Assembly: GCA_039588915.1 (NCBI GenBank)
Contig: JBDGYV010000008.1
Coordinates: forward strand, 1-49,153
Source of the DNA: CAMYLR01 sp039588915
GTDB lineage: Bacteria > Gemmatimonadota > Gemmatimonadetes > JACCXV01 > JAHWKZ01
Direction: 5' to 3'
Length of the DNA stretch: 49,153 bases
This document shows positions 24,882 through 33,009 of the stretch, in pieces (the stretch's first letter is position 1; every line of letters starts with the position of its first letter). The position numbers and the translations under genes were made by a program. The notes under the pieces were generated by a model that was given only the letters and a program-made list of their open reading frames with translations, did not search any database and had not been told where the DNA came from.

Positions 24882-25919
24882 ATGACCTACTTGCGACTCG
24901 TATTCGTCGCGCTGGTCCTGTTGACCGGTGCGGCAGCCCTCCTGGATCAGCCTAACGTCACGACGTACCTGGTGATCGCCAGTGGCGCGCTGATCCTGCT
25001 GATCACCGTTCTCTTGGAAGCCAGAATCCGACAAGGCGATGCGCGGCAAGTGTTGGCCGCTGGCATTGGACTCATTCTCGGAATCCTGCTCGCGTCGTCG
25101 ATCCTGGCGGTCATTGGGCGATTGCCGATACCGGTCATCGCCGAGGTCAGGGGAACACAGGTAGCGGTGTTTGGCATAGTGCTGTTGATATTGGTGTGCG
25201 CCTATCTCGGAGCGGTCACCGGGCGTGCGGTGGCGCTCGACCTGACGCTCTTCCGCCAACTCGATCCTGAAGCCGGCACACGGGCGCGGTATTTGGTCGG
25301 CGAGAAGTCGCTTATCGACGGGCGGATCGTGAAGCTGGCCGAGAGCCCGCTGTTGGCGGGTGAGATCGTGGTTCCTCGGTTCGTCGTCGATCAGCTGAAC
25401 GAGATGGCCGCCAGCCACATCCCGATCGAGCGGTTCCGCGGTGAGCGTGGGCTGGACGGCTTGAAACGTCTGCAACAGAACCGCACCCGATCGGTGTTCA
25501 TTCGCGAGCTCGATTTGTTACACGGCGAGATTGAGGGCGTGCTCGACTATGCGGTCCAACACGACGCCCGAGTGGTGACCCACAACGACGCGATGATCGA
25601 AGAGGCCAAGCGCCGAGGCATCCCGATCGTCAACCTGAACGATGTAGCGATGATGCTCGAGCCCGAGATTTTATCGGGCGACGAGCTCGTCATTCGCCTC
25701 GTCAAGCAGGGCAAGGAGAAGGAGCAGGCGGTTGGCTACCTCGACAACGGCAACATGGTGGTGGTCGAGGACTCGCGCGACGATATCGGTAAGACGCTGC
25801 GGGTCGCGGTGACCGGCATACATCAGACTCGGGCTGGCACGTTGATCTTCGCCAAGAAGCGCGGCGAGGGGGCCGACGTCGGACGTAGCACGGCGATAAG
25901 CGGGGCGGACATCCCCTGA
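24882..25919 (+). CDS. Membrane PIN/TRAM-domain protein (YacL-like)
   Basis: A 345-residue protein with four N-terminal TM helices (to about residue 120), a cytoplasmic PIN-like domain (about 135-250) and a TRAM domain (EILSGDELVIRLVKQGKEKEQAVGYLDNGNMVVVED...). TRAM binds RNA, and PIN domains are Mg2+-dependent RNases. The first catalytic Asp expected in LDTSVIIDGR is Gly140 here (VGEKSLIDGR, 139-148), and two further acidic positions are conservative swaps, so nuclease activity is doubtful. A GGAGG (24871-24875) precedes ATG 24882. The gene lies upstream of ispD, as in many bacteria. Confidence 0.88.
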   Translation: MTYLRLVFVALVLLTGAAALLDQPNVTTYLVIASGALILLITVLLEARIRQGDARQVLAAGIGLILGILLASSILAVIGRLPIPVIAEVRGTQVAVFGIVLLILVCAYLGAVTGRAVALDLTLFRQLDPEAGTRARYLVGEKSLIDGRIVKLAESPLLAGEIVVPRFVVDQLNEMAASHIPIERFRGERGLDGLKRLQQNRTRSVFIRELDLLHGEIEGVLDYAVQHDARVVTHNDAMIEEAKRRGIPIVNLNDVAMMLEPEILSGDELVIRLVKQGKEKEQAVGYLDNGNMVVVEDSRDDIGKTLRVAVTGIHQTRAGTLIFAKKRGEGADVGRSTAISGADIP

Positions 25920-25933
25920 TCCGCGCCGCCGGC

Positions 25934-26605
25934 GTGATCGTGGCCGCCGGCAGCAGTCGGCGGATGGATGGTGAGGCCAAGCAGTTCCGGCTGCTGGACG
26001 GCCGGCCGACCGTTTGTTGGGCCGCGCGTGCGTTGCTCGGCGCGTTGGCGGGCCCGGTGGTGGTTGTTTTGCCCGCCGATCGGCTCGATCTGGGCGAGGC
26101 GCTGCTCGAAGGGCACCTGGGGGATGATGCGAGTCGGGTCCGGGTGACGGCCGGTGGCGCGCGGCGTCAGGATTCGGTGGCTGCCGGACTGGAGCTGATA
26201 GAGGGGGCTCGGACCGTGCTGGTCCACGACGCGGCTCGTCCGTTTGCCAGCCGCGGGCTCGTTGAGCGTGTCGGTCGCCGCGCCGCGCAGGGTCGTGCGG
26301 TCATTCCGGCACTTCCGATCCACGACACTCTCAAGGAGATCGACGGCGAGAAAATCACCGTCACACGCGATCGGAAGCGGTTCGTGCTCGCCCAAACGCC
26401 ACAGGGATTTCCAACCCAGGTCCTCGAGGAGGCGCATGCCAAATCGGATGGGGCTGAGGCGACCGACGACGCTCGGCTGTGCGAATCGCTCGGCGTGCCC
26501 GTCTTCTGGATCGAGGGAGAACCGCTCAACCGCAAGCTTACCGCTACCGCTGATTGGGAGTGGGCCGAAGAGATGATCGATCGGGGACACGTCCGTTGGC
26601 TCTAG
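25934..26605 (+). CDS. ispD: 2-C-methyl-D-erythritol 4-phosphate cytidylyltransferase
   Basis: Third enzyme of the MEP isoprenoid pathway; couples CTP to MEP. The nucleotide-binding loop AAGSSRRMDGEAKQF, VHDAARPF, the substrate segment KRFVLAQTPQGF and TDDARLCESLG are all present. With GTG 25934 the protein is 223 residues and starts at the first beta strand. An in-frame CTG at 25916 would add IRAAGV and create a 4-nt CTGA overlap with the preceding stop, matching the coupling style of the neighbours; I consider it a likely true start. ispF overlaps the 3' end. Confidence 0.93.
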   Translation: MIVAAGSSRRMDGEAKQFRLLDGRPTVCWAARALLGALAGPVVVVLPADRLDLGEALLEGHLGDDASRVRVTAGGARRQDSVAAGLELIEGARTVLVHDAARPFASRGLVERVGRRAAQGRAVIPALPIHDTLKEIDGEKITVTRDRKRFVLAQTPQGFPTQVLEEAHAKSDGAEATDDARLCESLGVPVFWIEGEPLNRKLTATADWEWAEEMIDRGHVRWL

Positions 26606-27078
26606 TCCGCAACGGGATCGGGTTCGACGTACATCGCTTGGTCGAGGGTCGGCTATTGGTGTTGGGTGGCGTCACGATCGAACACCCGCGCGGGCTGGCC
26701 GGTCACTCCGACGCCGACGCGTTGCTCCACGCCATCATCGATGGGCTCCTCGGTGCGGCCGCGCTGGGCGACATCGGCCAACTCTTTCCGCCGGACGATC
26801 CGCAGTACGAGGATGCCGACAGCATCGAGCTCCTGCAGGTGGTCAGGGATCGGGTCGGTGCGGCCGGATACCAGATCGTCAACATCGATGCGACGGTGAT
26901 CGCCGAGGCGCCGCATATGCAACCGCACGTCGCGACGATGCGGGACAAGATCGCCGCGGCGCTCGAGATCGATCGTGATCGGGTGAGCGTCAAGGCGACG
27001 ACCTTCGAAGGGCTGGGCGTGCTGGGTAGCGAGGAGGGCATCGCAGCCTTGGCGGTGGCCACCCTCGAGTCGGTCTGA
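26596..27078 (+). CDS. ispF: 2-C-methyl-D-erythritol 2,4-cyclodiphosphate synthase
   Basis: Cyclises CDP-ME 2-phosphate to MEcPP in the MEP pathway. Zinc and substrate motifs are intact: RNGIGFDVHRL (Asp/His ligands), GHSDADALLHAIIDGLLGAAALGDIG, and KATTFEGLGVLGSEEGIAALA near the C-terminus. Length 160 is typical. I chose TTG 26596 (10-nt overlap with ispD) because it gives the normal N-terminus; the frame stays open further upstream only through the ispD 3' end. Confidence 0.94.
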   Translation: MALVRNGIGFDVHRLVEGRLLVLGGVTIEHPRGLAGHSDADALLHAIIDGLLGAAALGDIGQLFPPDDPQYEDADSIELLQVVRDRVGAAGYQIVNIDATVIAEAPHMQPHVATMRDKIAAALEIDRDRVSVKATTFEGLGVLGSEEGIAALAVATLESV

Positions 27079-28242
27079 GTGGTCGACCATCTCGCGTGCA
27101 CGCGCTGTGACCAAACGGTTTCGGCCGATGAGCTGAGAAACACGTGCGATTGCGGCGGTCCGCTGATGGCGCGGTACGATCTGGCTGCGATTGCCGCGCG
27201 GGTGACGCATCCCGGCGCCGGTCTCGAGCGCGCCGATGTGTGGCGTTACCGCGAACTCATGCCGATCGAAGCGGACGAAACGCCACTCACACTGGGCGAG
27301 GGGTGGACGCCGCTCGTTCCCTCGCAACGGATCGGGCCCGCGCTCGGCCTCGAACGGCTCTACTTCAAAGACGAAGGGCTGAACCCCACCGGCACGTTCA
27401 AGGCCCGTGGCATGGCGGTCGCGGTGCATCGCGCGCGAGCGCTGGGCGCGCGTGGCGTGATTCTCCCGAGCGCCGGCAACGCCGGTAGCGCCGCTGCGGC
27501 CTATTGCGCCGCTGCCGGTCTCACCTGCACCGTGGCGATGCCCGAGTCGACACCACAGCCGATCATCGACGAGTGTCGCGCGTTTGGCGCGGATCTCCAG
27601 CTTGTCGCTGGGTCGATCGCCGATGCGGGTCAATGGGTCCGCCAGCGGATCGCCGAAGACGGATCGTTCGACCTCTCGACGTTGCGCGAGCCCTACCGAA
27701 TCGAGGGCAAGAAGACGATGGGGTACGAGCTGGCCGAAGCCTTCGGTTGGCGATTGCCCAACGCGATCCTCTACCCGACCGGCGGCGGCACTGGCTTGAT
27801 CGCCATGTGGAAGGCGTTTGACGAGCTCGAGACGCTGGGTTGGATCGGTCCCGAGCGACCGCGAATGATCGCCGTCCAAGCGACCGGGTGCGCGCCGATC
27901 GTGACCGCGTTTCGGGCCGGTGCGGACACCGCTCCGCCGGCAACCGACCCGGAGACGGTGGCCAGCGGCCTCCGGGTCCCGTCCGCGTTGGGTGACTTCC
28001 TGATCCTGGCTGCGCTCCGATCCTCGGGTGGCACGGCGGTCGCCGTAACGGATCCTGAGCTGCTCGACGGTGCCCACCGACTGGCGAGCCTGGAGGGGAT
28101 TTCGGCCGGGCCGGAAGCCGGCGCCACGGTCGCCGCACTGCTAGAGCTTCTGGAGACCGGTGCCATCGAGCGTCACGAACGAGTGGTGTGTTTTGTCACC
28201 GGACACGGCCTCAAGTATCCCGCCGTCATGAGTGCGGCGTGA
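27079..28242 (+). CDS. thrC: Threonine synthase
   Basis: PLP enzyme that converts O-phosphohomoserine to threonine. It is the zinc-ribbon class: CTRC and CDCGG in the first 35 residues. PLP attachment is Lys108 in PTGTFKARG, with the phosphate-binding loop PSAGNAGSAAAA and the C-terminal SSGGTAVAVTD. Length 387 is within the family's range. GTG 27079 directly abuts the ispF stop. No other threonine genes are nearby. A related PLP lyase cannot be fully excluded, but the motifs favour ThrC. Confidence 0.92.
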   Translation: MVDHLACTRCDQTVSADELRNTCDCGGPLMARYDLAAIAARVTHPGAGLERADVWRYRELMPIEADETPLTLGEGWTPLVPSQRIGPALGLERLYFKDEGLNPTGTFKARGMAVAVHRARALGARGVILPSAGNAGSAAAAYCAAAGLTCTVAMPESTPQPIIDECRAFGADLQLVAGSIADAGQWVRQRIAEDGSFDLSTLREPYRIEGKKTMGYELAEAFGWRLPNAILYPTGGGTGLIAMWKAFDELETLGWIGPERPRMIAVQATGCAPIVTAFRAGADTAPPATDPETVASGLRVPSALGDFLILAALRSSGGTAVAVTDPELLDGAHRLASLEGISAGPEAGATVAALLELLETGAIERHERVVCFVTGHGLKYPAVMSAA

Positions 28243-28271
28243 TGGCGATCGGCGGGGCTACACTTGGTTCC

Positions 28272-29456
28272 ATGCGGGTCGGTTATCTCGATATGTTCTC
28301 GGGTGTCAGCGGCGACATGTTGCTCGGAGCGTGTCTCGACGCGGGCGTGGAGTTAGAGCAACTCCAGGCGGCGCTCGAACCACTGGCGCTGGACGGGGTC
28401 ACGCTCAGGACCGAAACCGTGTCACGCCATGGTATCACCGCCACTCTCTGCCACGTCGAGGTCCCGGACTCGGCGTTGCGCCGCTCGTTGACCGAGATCA
28501 TCGAGCGGATCGAAAGTGCCAACCTGAGTGCTACGGTGACCGATGTGGCACGGCAAGTTTTTGAGCGGCTCGGCCACGCCGAGGCCAAAGTCCACGGCAC
28601 CACGATAGACGAGGTTCACTTCCACGAGGTCGGCGCACTGGACGCGATCGTCGACATCGTCGGCAGCGTGTGGTGTCTCGAGAGTCTCGGCGTCGGGGCG
28701 CTGCACGCTTCACCGTTCACGTTGGGTTCGGGCTGGGTCGAGACCAGTCACGGTCGGCTACCGGTTCCGCCACCTGCGGTCATGGAGCTGGTCCAGGGCT
28801 GGCAGATTCGAGACTCGGCGGTTCCGGTCGAGCTCACCACTCCGACTGGCGCGGCGTTGGTGACGACACTAGCGCGTGTCCAGGGGTTGCCACTTGACTT
28901 CGTGCCCGATCACGTGGGCTACGGCGCCGGAACTCGTGAGCTGGAGGAACAACCAAACCTGTTACGACTGGTCGTCGGCGACTGCCGCGAGCCAGCTCAG
29001 CAGCTGGCCGTCGTCGAGTCCGACCTCGATGATCTTGAGCCGCGGCTGTTCGGACCGTTGGCGGACCGATTGTACGCGGCCGGTGCGGTCGAGGTGCACT
29101 GGGTGCCGGTGCAGATGAAGAAGCAGCGGCCGGGTGTCACGGTACGGCTGCTGGCGCCGCATGAGGCGATCGACGCGACGACCGAAGTGCTGTTTAACGA
29201 GACCACGACGCTTGGCGTTCGATATTGGAGCGTCGCCCGCTACACGCTGGCCCGCGAATCGATCGAGGTCGACACGTCGTTCGGGCCGGTCGCGGTCAAG
29301 CGCGTGCGGCGGCGCGACGGCCGGGTCGAGCTGCGGCCCGAGTTCGATGCTTGCCGGGCGATCGCGGAAGCCCGCGGGGTTTCCGTCCGGGACGTGGTCG
29401 CGGCGCTGACGGCTGAGTTGGCGCGGCTGGAACCCGATCCCGATCTGGAGGTATAA
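28272..29456 (+). CDS. larC: Nickel insertion protein LarC
   Basis: LarC inserts nickel into pyridinium-3,5-bisthiocarboxylic acid mononucleotide with CTP, completing the nickel-pincer nucleotide. Hallmarks are YLDMFSGVSGDMLLGACLDAG at the N-terminus, EVHFHEVGALDAIVDIVG, TTPTGAALV and the C-terminal VETNIDD-like region (VESDLDDLEPRLFG). The protein is one continuous frame of 394 residues, unlike the frameshifted larC of Lactobacillus plantarum. ATG 28272 gives the normal N-terminus; ATG 28242, overlapping the thrC stop by 1 nt, would add ten residues. Confidence 0.94.
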   Translation: MRVGYLDMFSGVSGDMLLGACLDAGVELEQLQAALEPLALDGVTLRTETVSRHGITATLCHVEVPDSALRRSLTEIIERIESANLSATVTDVARQVFERLGHAEAKVHGTTIDEVHFHEVGALDAIVDIVGSVWCLESLGVGALHASPFTLGSGWVETSHGRLPVPPPAVMELVQGWQIRDSAVPVELTTPTGAALVTTLARVQGLPLDFVPDHVGYGAGTRELEEQPNLLRLVVGDCREPAQQLAVVESDLDDLEPRLFGPLADRLYAAGAVEVHWVPVQMKKQRPGVTVRLLAPHEAIDATTEVLFNETTTLGVRYWSVARYTLARESIEVDTSFGPVAVKRVRRRDGRVELRPEFDACRAIAEARGVSVRDVVAALTAELARLEPDPDLEV

Positions 29457-29457
29457 T
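29452..29457 (+). promoter_or_regulatory. Perfect -10 element before the TPR gene
   Basis: A consensus TATAAT overlaps the larC stop codon, 37 nt before the TPR gene's ATG. The -35 position (about 29429-29434, GGAACC) is not recognisable, so promoter activity would have to rely on the -10 alone or on another sigma factor or activator. Confidence 0.35.
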
Positions 29458-29493
29458 CTTGCGCTGCCTGATTTTCTTCTATGGAGGACATCG

Positions 29494-30828
29494 ATGAAAC
29501 GGATCCTGCTCGCCGGCGCGCTGGTGCTCTTGAGCGCTGAGCTTGGCTACGGTCAAACGTGTCAAGCCTACATCAACGGGTCGAAGGCCCGAATCTCGAA
29601 GAACAAATGGGCCGACGCGCGTCAGGTGCTGGCCGAGAACCTCGACGGGTGCACCGACAACTCCGAGTACCAGTACTTGTACGCGATAGCGCTGGCTCGC
29701 GTGTCGCCAGACTCGAGCTACAAGGCGCTCGGCCTGTTGGCGATCGCGGATAGCCTGAACGGCAATCCCGGCGTAGGCGATGAGCTGCAAGACGACATCG
29801 ATCAAGCCAAGATGGCGTTGTGGGGGCCGATGGTGAACGAAGGCGTGCGATTGTTGGCGGCCGGCGACGTCGAAGCTGCCGAGAGCACGCTCAGGACTGC
29901 CGTCGAGGTAAACCCGACGGGGAAGGAAGGCCATCTGGGTATGGGCGCGGTCCACCAAACGAAGAAGGAGTACGATCTGGCGATCGAGAGCTTCAAGCGA
30001 TCGCTCGAATTAGACCCAGCCTATAAAGGGGCGCTCTTGAGGCTCGGCCAGACGTATCAGCTAAAGGCCGAGGAAGCAGCCGCCGCGGGGAACATCAATC
30101 AGGCTGAACGAGTCGCGGGCGAAGCCGCAACCGTGTATGAGAACTATTTGGTCGATAACCCCGGCGAAATCGAGGTCGAGATCCAGCTCGCCGGGCTGCA
30201 CGCGACGCTCGGCAACATGGAGAAGGCAGAGCCGATCATTCGCAAGATCATGGACTCCGAGAGCGCCAACGCCGATGTCTTGACCGACTTCGGGTTCCGG
30301 TTGGCCAACGCGCAACAGTTGGAGCTGGCCGACGAAGTGCTGACGCGGGCGGTCGATATGAGCAATTCGCAGAACACCGAGCCACTGTCGTATCTGGCAT
30401 TTGTGCGTATCCAGAGCGGCGACTTGGAGGGCGCCAAAACGGTTCTCGCCAGGCAAATCGAGCTCGAGCCCGATAACCCCGAGGCGTGGGAGTATATGGG
30501 GTACGTCAAGCGTGATTTGGGTGACGCGGACGGTGCCATGGAGGCGTTTGGCTACGCTGAGGCGATCCCGCTCAAGCTCGAAGCGTTGCGTCTGAGTCAG
30601 AAAAGTGACGAGACGTGGGGTGTCCAGGCAACGTTCTCGAATCGAACCGAGGAGCCGGTTCAAGATCTGACGGTCAAGTTCATGCTAATCTCGCCTGATG
30701 GCGACGTGCTGGAGGCCAAGGAGATGTCGGTGGCGGGGGAGCCGCTGCCCGCCGGAGAGGCCGAGAACGTGACGGTCCAGTTCTCGACACCGGCCGAGAA
30801 CCCACGCGTTCGGTACGACATCATGTAG
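29494..30828 (+). CDS. Secreted TPR protein
   Basis: A 444-residue exported protein. After the signal peptide (ILLAGALVLLSAELGYGQ) come about six to eight TPR-type helical hairpins, e.g. EGHLGMGAVHQTKKEYDLAIESFKRSLELDP and AWEYMGYVKRDLGDADGAMEAF. A C-terminal Ig-like beta domain (about 365-444, GVQATFSNRTEEPVQDLTVKF...) follows. Such proteins usually scaffold envelope complexes; the partner is unknown. A GGAGG ribosome binding site precedes ATG 29494, and the gene ends at a clear intrinsic terminator, so it is probably the last gene of its transcript. Confidence 0.88.
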   Translation: MKRILLAGALVLLSAELGYGQTCQAYINGSKARISKNKWADARQVLAENLDGCTDNSEYQYLYAIALARVSPDSSYKALGLLAIADSLNGNPGVGDELQDDIDQAKMALWGPMVNEGVRLLAAGDVEAAESTLRTAVEVNPTGKEGHLGMGAVHQTKKEYDLAIESFKRSLELDPAYKGALLRLGQTYQLKAEEAAAAGNINQAERVAGEAATVYENYLVDNPGEIEVEIQLAGLHATLGNMEKAEPIIRKIMDSESANADVLTDFGFRLANAQQLELADEVLTRAVDMSNSQNTEPLSYLAFVRIQSGDLEGAKTVLARQIELEPDNPEAWEYMGYVKRDLGDADGAMEAFGYAEAIPLKLEALRLSQKSDETWGVQATFSNRTEEPVQDLTVKFMLISPDGDVLEAKEMSVAGEPLPAGEAENVTVQFSTPAENPRVRYDIM

Positions 30829-30853
30829 CTGAGGTTCAGGCAGGGAAAAAGGA

Positions 30854-30891
30854 ACGGGTGACGGCTCGATTGTGCTGTCGCCCGTTTTTTT
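30854..30891 (+). terminator. Intrinsic terminator after the TPR gene
   Basis: ACGGGTGACGGC (30854-30865) pairs with GCTGTCGCCCGT (30874-30885) over 12 bp with two G-U pairs and an 8-nt loop. The last stem base starts a run of seven T's (30885-30891). It lies 25 nt after the TPR stop codon. Confidence 0.9.
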
Positions 30892-30916
30892 AATATCTTG
30901 CGCTTGTACGCCGCGA

Positions 30917-30991
30917 GCGGGCGTAATTCAGTGGTAGAATGTCAGCTTCCCAAGCTGGACGTCGCCGGTTCGAATCCGGTCGCCCGCTCCA
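30917..30991 (+). tRNA. tRNA-Gly (anticodon CCC)
   Basis: Cloverleaf with acceptor arms GCGGGCG and CGCCCGC, discriminator T and an encoded CCA. The anticodon loop is TTCCCAA (anticodon CCC) and the T-loop is TTCGAAT. It is 75 nt long. TAATAT at 30891-30896, right after the upstream terminator, is a candidate -10. The following protein gene begins only 35 nt after the CCA, so tRNA and mRNA may share a transcript. Confidence 0.96.
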
Positions 30992-31025
30992 AAAACCCGA
31001 TGAGTTTGCCGAGGGTAGGGCCGAG

Positions 31026-32951
31026 ATGAAGCTCGCCTGGCTGGCGGTGCCAGTTCTCGCCGTTCTTCTTTTCATCCTGGCGACATCGTCAGATTCCGAA
31101 CGACAGCCTGTAAAAGATCCGGTCGTTCTCGTTGTTCTCGATGGAGCGAGCGAGACGGTATTTCGGTCGATGCTCGAGTCCGGTGAGCTCCCATATCTAA
31201 GACGGCTACTGGCGCCCGATTCAAACGGTGTCAAGCACGGCGTGTACACCGCGGGAACGTCGGTTTGGCCGAGTACGACCGGTCCAGCCTACGCGCCGTT
31301 CCTGATGGGGCTTTTCCCGGCTAAGTCGCACCTCTCCGGGATTCGTCAGTATCTGCGGAGCGAGAAATCGTTTCGGGCCTACATAGGCCGGCACACGAAA
31401 GAGATCAGTGAGGATCTGACCACGGAGTTTCCGATGATATTTGAGGTCCTCGGACGCGAAGAGACGTTCAACCAAGCAGGATTCGTGACGCGGCGAGGAT
31501 GGCGTGACAACGGAGCCGTCATCCACCCGCTTCACGAGAACTACTTCAGTTTGCCGGGCGCAATCGGCATGTACGGTCTTGGGCGCGTGGCCGATAACGA
31601 TCTTCAGAACCTGCTCTCGTTCTTGAACTACTTGAGCCCCGACTTCAGCATCAAGCGGTTCAATGACATTGCCGAGTTTGAAGGCGATCTCTTCCCATGG
31701 GATGGTTGGGGCCGGCGGCGATTGCTAATAGAGGAGTTCTTCAGCCTGGCAAGTCTCGAACGAGTGGTTCGCGAGAGGCGATGGTCGGCACGGAAGCTGG
31801 GCCACACGCCGAAGTTCTCGATGATTTCACTTCGACTGCCCGACGACACCTCGCACCACTACGGCGTCGGGGATGAGTATACTTTGGCGCTACGCCAAGC
31901 GGACGAGATCATGGGCGCAATCGGCTATGTGTTTCGGCAGCGCGGTAAGCTCGATGATCTTACGATCATCGTGACTGCCGATCACGGCACGAGCACAGTG
32001 GGCGACGCACCGGATGCACACTTCAACGTTATCCGGCGTCTTTCGCAGGACACCGGTATCCCGATTCACGATTCCTACTTGAACATGATGGGAGGGTCGG
32101 GGCGCGAGATGGATCGTTGGCGAGAGGGTTCCCATCGCGAGTGGGCAGGGATAGGGGCCGTCTCGGGGAATGGCAACGTGCAACTGTATTTCCGCCAGCC
32201 TGGCGCGCCGCTCGAAGATTGGACGGCGCGGCCGTCATACGAGGAGCTTCGCGCATACCAGGCGAAAGAGGTGGAGCGTAGCAACCGCGAGCCGGTCGAT
32301 CTCGTTCAAGCGCTCTTGATGTATCCTCAGGTCTCACACGTTTATGCATCGGATCGGAACCAACTTCAGTACCACATCGTTTCCCGTTCGGGTGCGGCGG
32401 TGATCCGCGCTCGCCGTGACGATGGTAGAGAGCCGGAATACTCGTACGCCGTCGAGTTTGGCGTGGATCCGCTCGCCTATGCATCGTTCGAGGGTACTCG
32501 GGCGATGGTGGGCGAAGAACTCTTCTACGGTGGTGACGCTTGGGCCGCGGCAACGCGCGCATCGGAGTTCCCGGATGGGATTGTCCAGGTCGTACAGCTT
32601 TTGGACGGACCAAATTCAGGCGACATCATCGTTGATGCAGCGCCAGGATATGAGCCGTGGGACCAGATGCAAGAGGGGCTTCACGGTGCGCTCCGACGGG
32701 AGCACATCGTTGTGCCGCTCTTAATCCATGGCCCCAAGCTCGACGTCGCAAAAGCCGAGCGGCTGTTCGAGAAAGGTCGGATGCCGCGCACCGTCGACAT
32801 CTATCCAACGATCCTCGGGCTGTTCGGCATGGAACCACCCCAGCGGATCGCGTGGGAGGTGCCGCGATTCGGTGGAATCTTGGGATTCGATCACGGTGAC
32901 GCCGAGGTGCGGACCGATATCGACGGGCAACTCCTCGACATTTGGCGCTAG
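31026..32951 (+). CDS. Membrane-anchored alkaline phosphatase-superfamily enzyme
   Basis: A 641-residue phosphodiesterase/phosphatase of the type I phosphodiesterase-nucleotide pyrophosphatase class. An N-terminal TM anchor (LAWLAVPVLAVLLFILAT) places the enzyme outside the cytoplasmic membrane. Metal and nucleophile positions are visible: Asp39 in VVLDGAS, Thr84/Thr85 in WPSTTGPAY, PDDTSHH (272-278), and Asp319-His320 in TADHGTS. A central and C-terminal insertion (about 390-560) has no match I know. ATG 31026 has AGGG just upstream; the frame is open back into the tRNA, but that part is not coding. A cytochrome-TPR lipoprotein gene follows after 58 nt. Substrate unknown. Confidence 0.85.
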   Translation: MKLAWLAVPVLAVLLFILATSSDSERQPVKDPVVLVVLDGASETVFRSMLESGELPYLRRLLAPDSNGVKHGVYTAGTSVWPSTTGPAYAPFLMGLFPAKSHLSGIRQYLRSEKSFRAYIGRHTKEISEDLTTEFPMIFEVLGREETFNQAGFVTRRGWRDNGAVIHPLHENYFSLPGAIGMYGLGRVADNDLQNLLSFLNYLSPDFSIKRFNDIAEFEGDLFPWDGWGRRRLLIEEFFSLASLERVVRERRWSARKLGHTPKFSMISLRLPDDTSHHYGVGDEYTLALRQADEIMGAIGYVFRQRGKLDDLTIIVTADHGTSTVGDAPDAHFNVIRRLSQDTGIPIHDSYLNMMGGSGREMDRWREGSHREWAGIGAVSGNGNVQLYFRQPGAPLEDWTARPSYEELRAYQAKEVERSNREPVDLVQALLMYPQVSHVYASDRNQLQYHIVSRSGAAVIRARRDDGREPEYSYAVEFGVDPLAYASFEGTRAMVGEELFYGGDAWAAATRASEFPDGIVQVVQLLDGPNSGDIIVDAAPGYEPWDQMQEGLHGALRREHIVVPLLIHGPKLDVAKAERLFEKGRMPRTVDIYPTILGLFGMEPPQRIAWEVPRFGGILGFDHGDAEVRTDIDGQLLDIWR

Positions 32952-33009
32952 GGTAGATGCCGGGATGCTCAAGCACATCCGCCGCCACCCTGGGTTGGAG
33001 ATCCCTCTG

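Noticed and set aside
26653..28077. Long minus-strand frame opposite ispF and thrC
   Set aside because: Plus-strand genes show all catalytic motifs and ordinary spacing; the antisense translation has no recognisable features.
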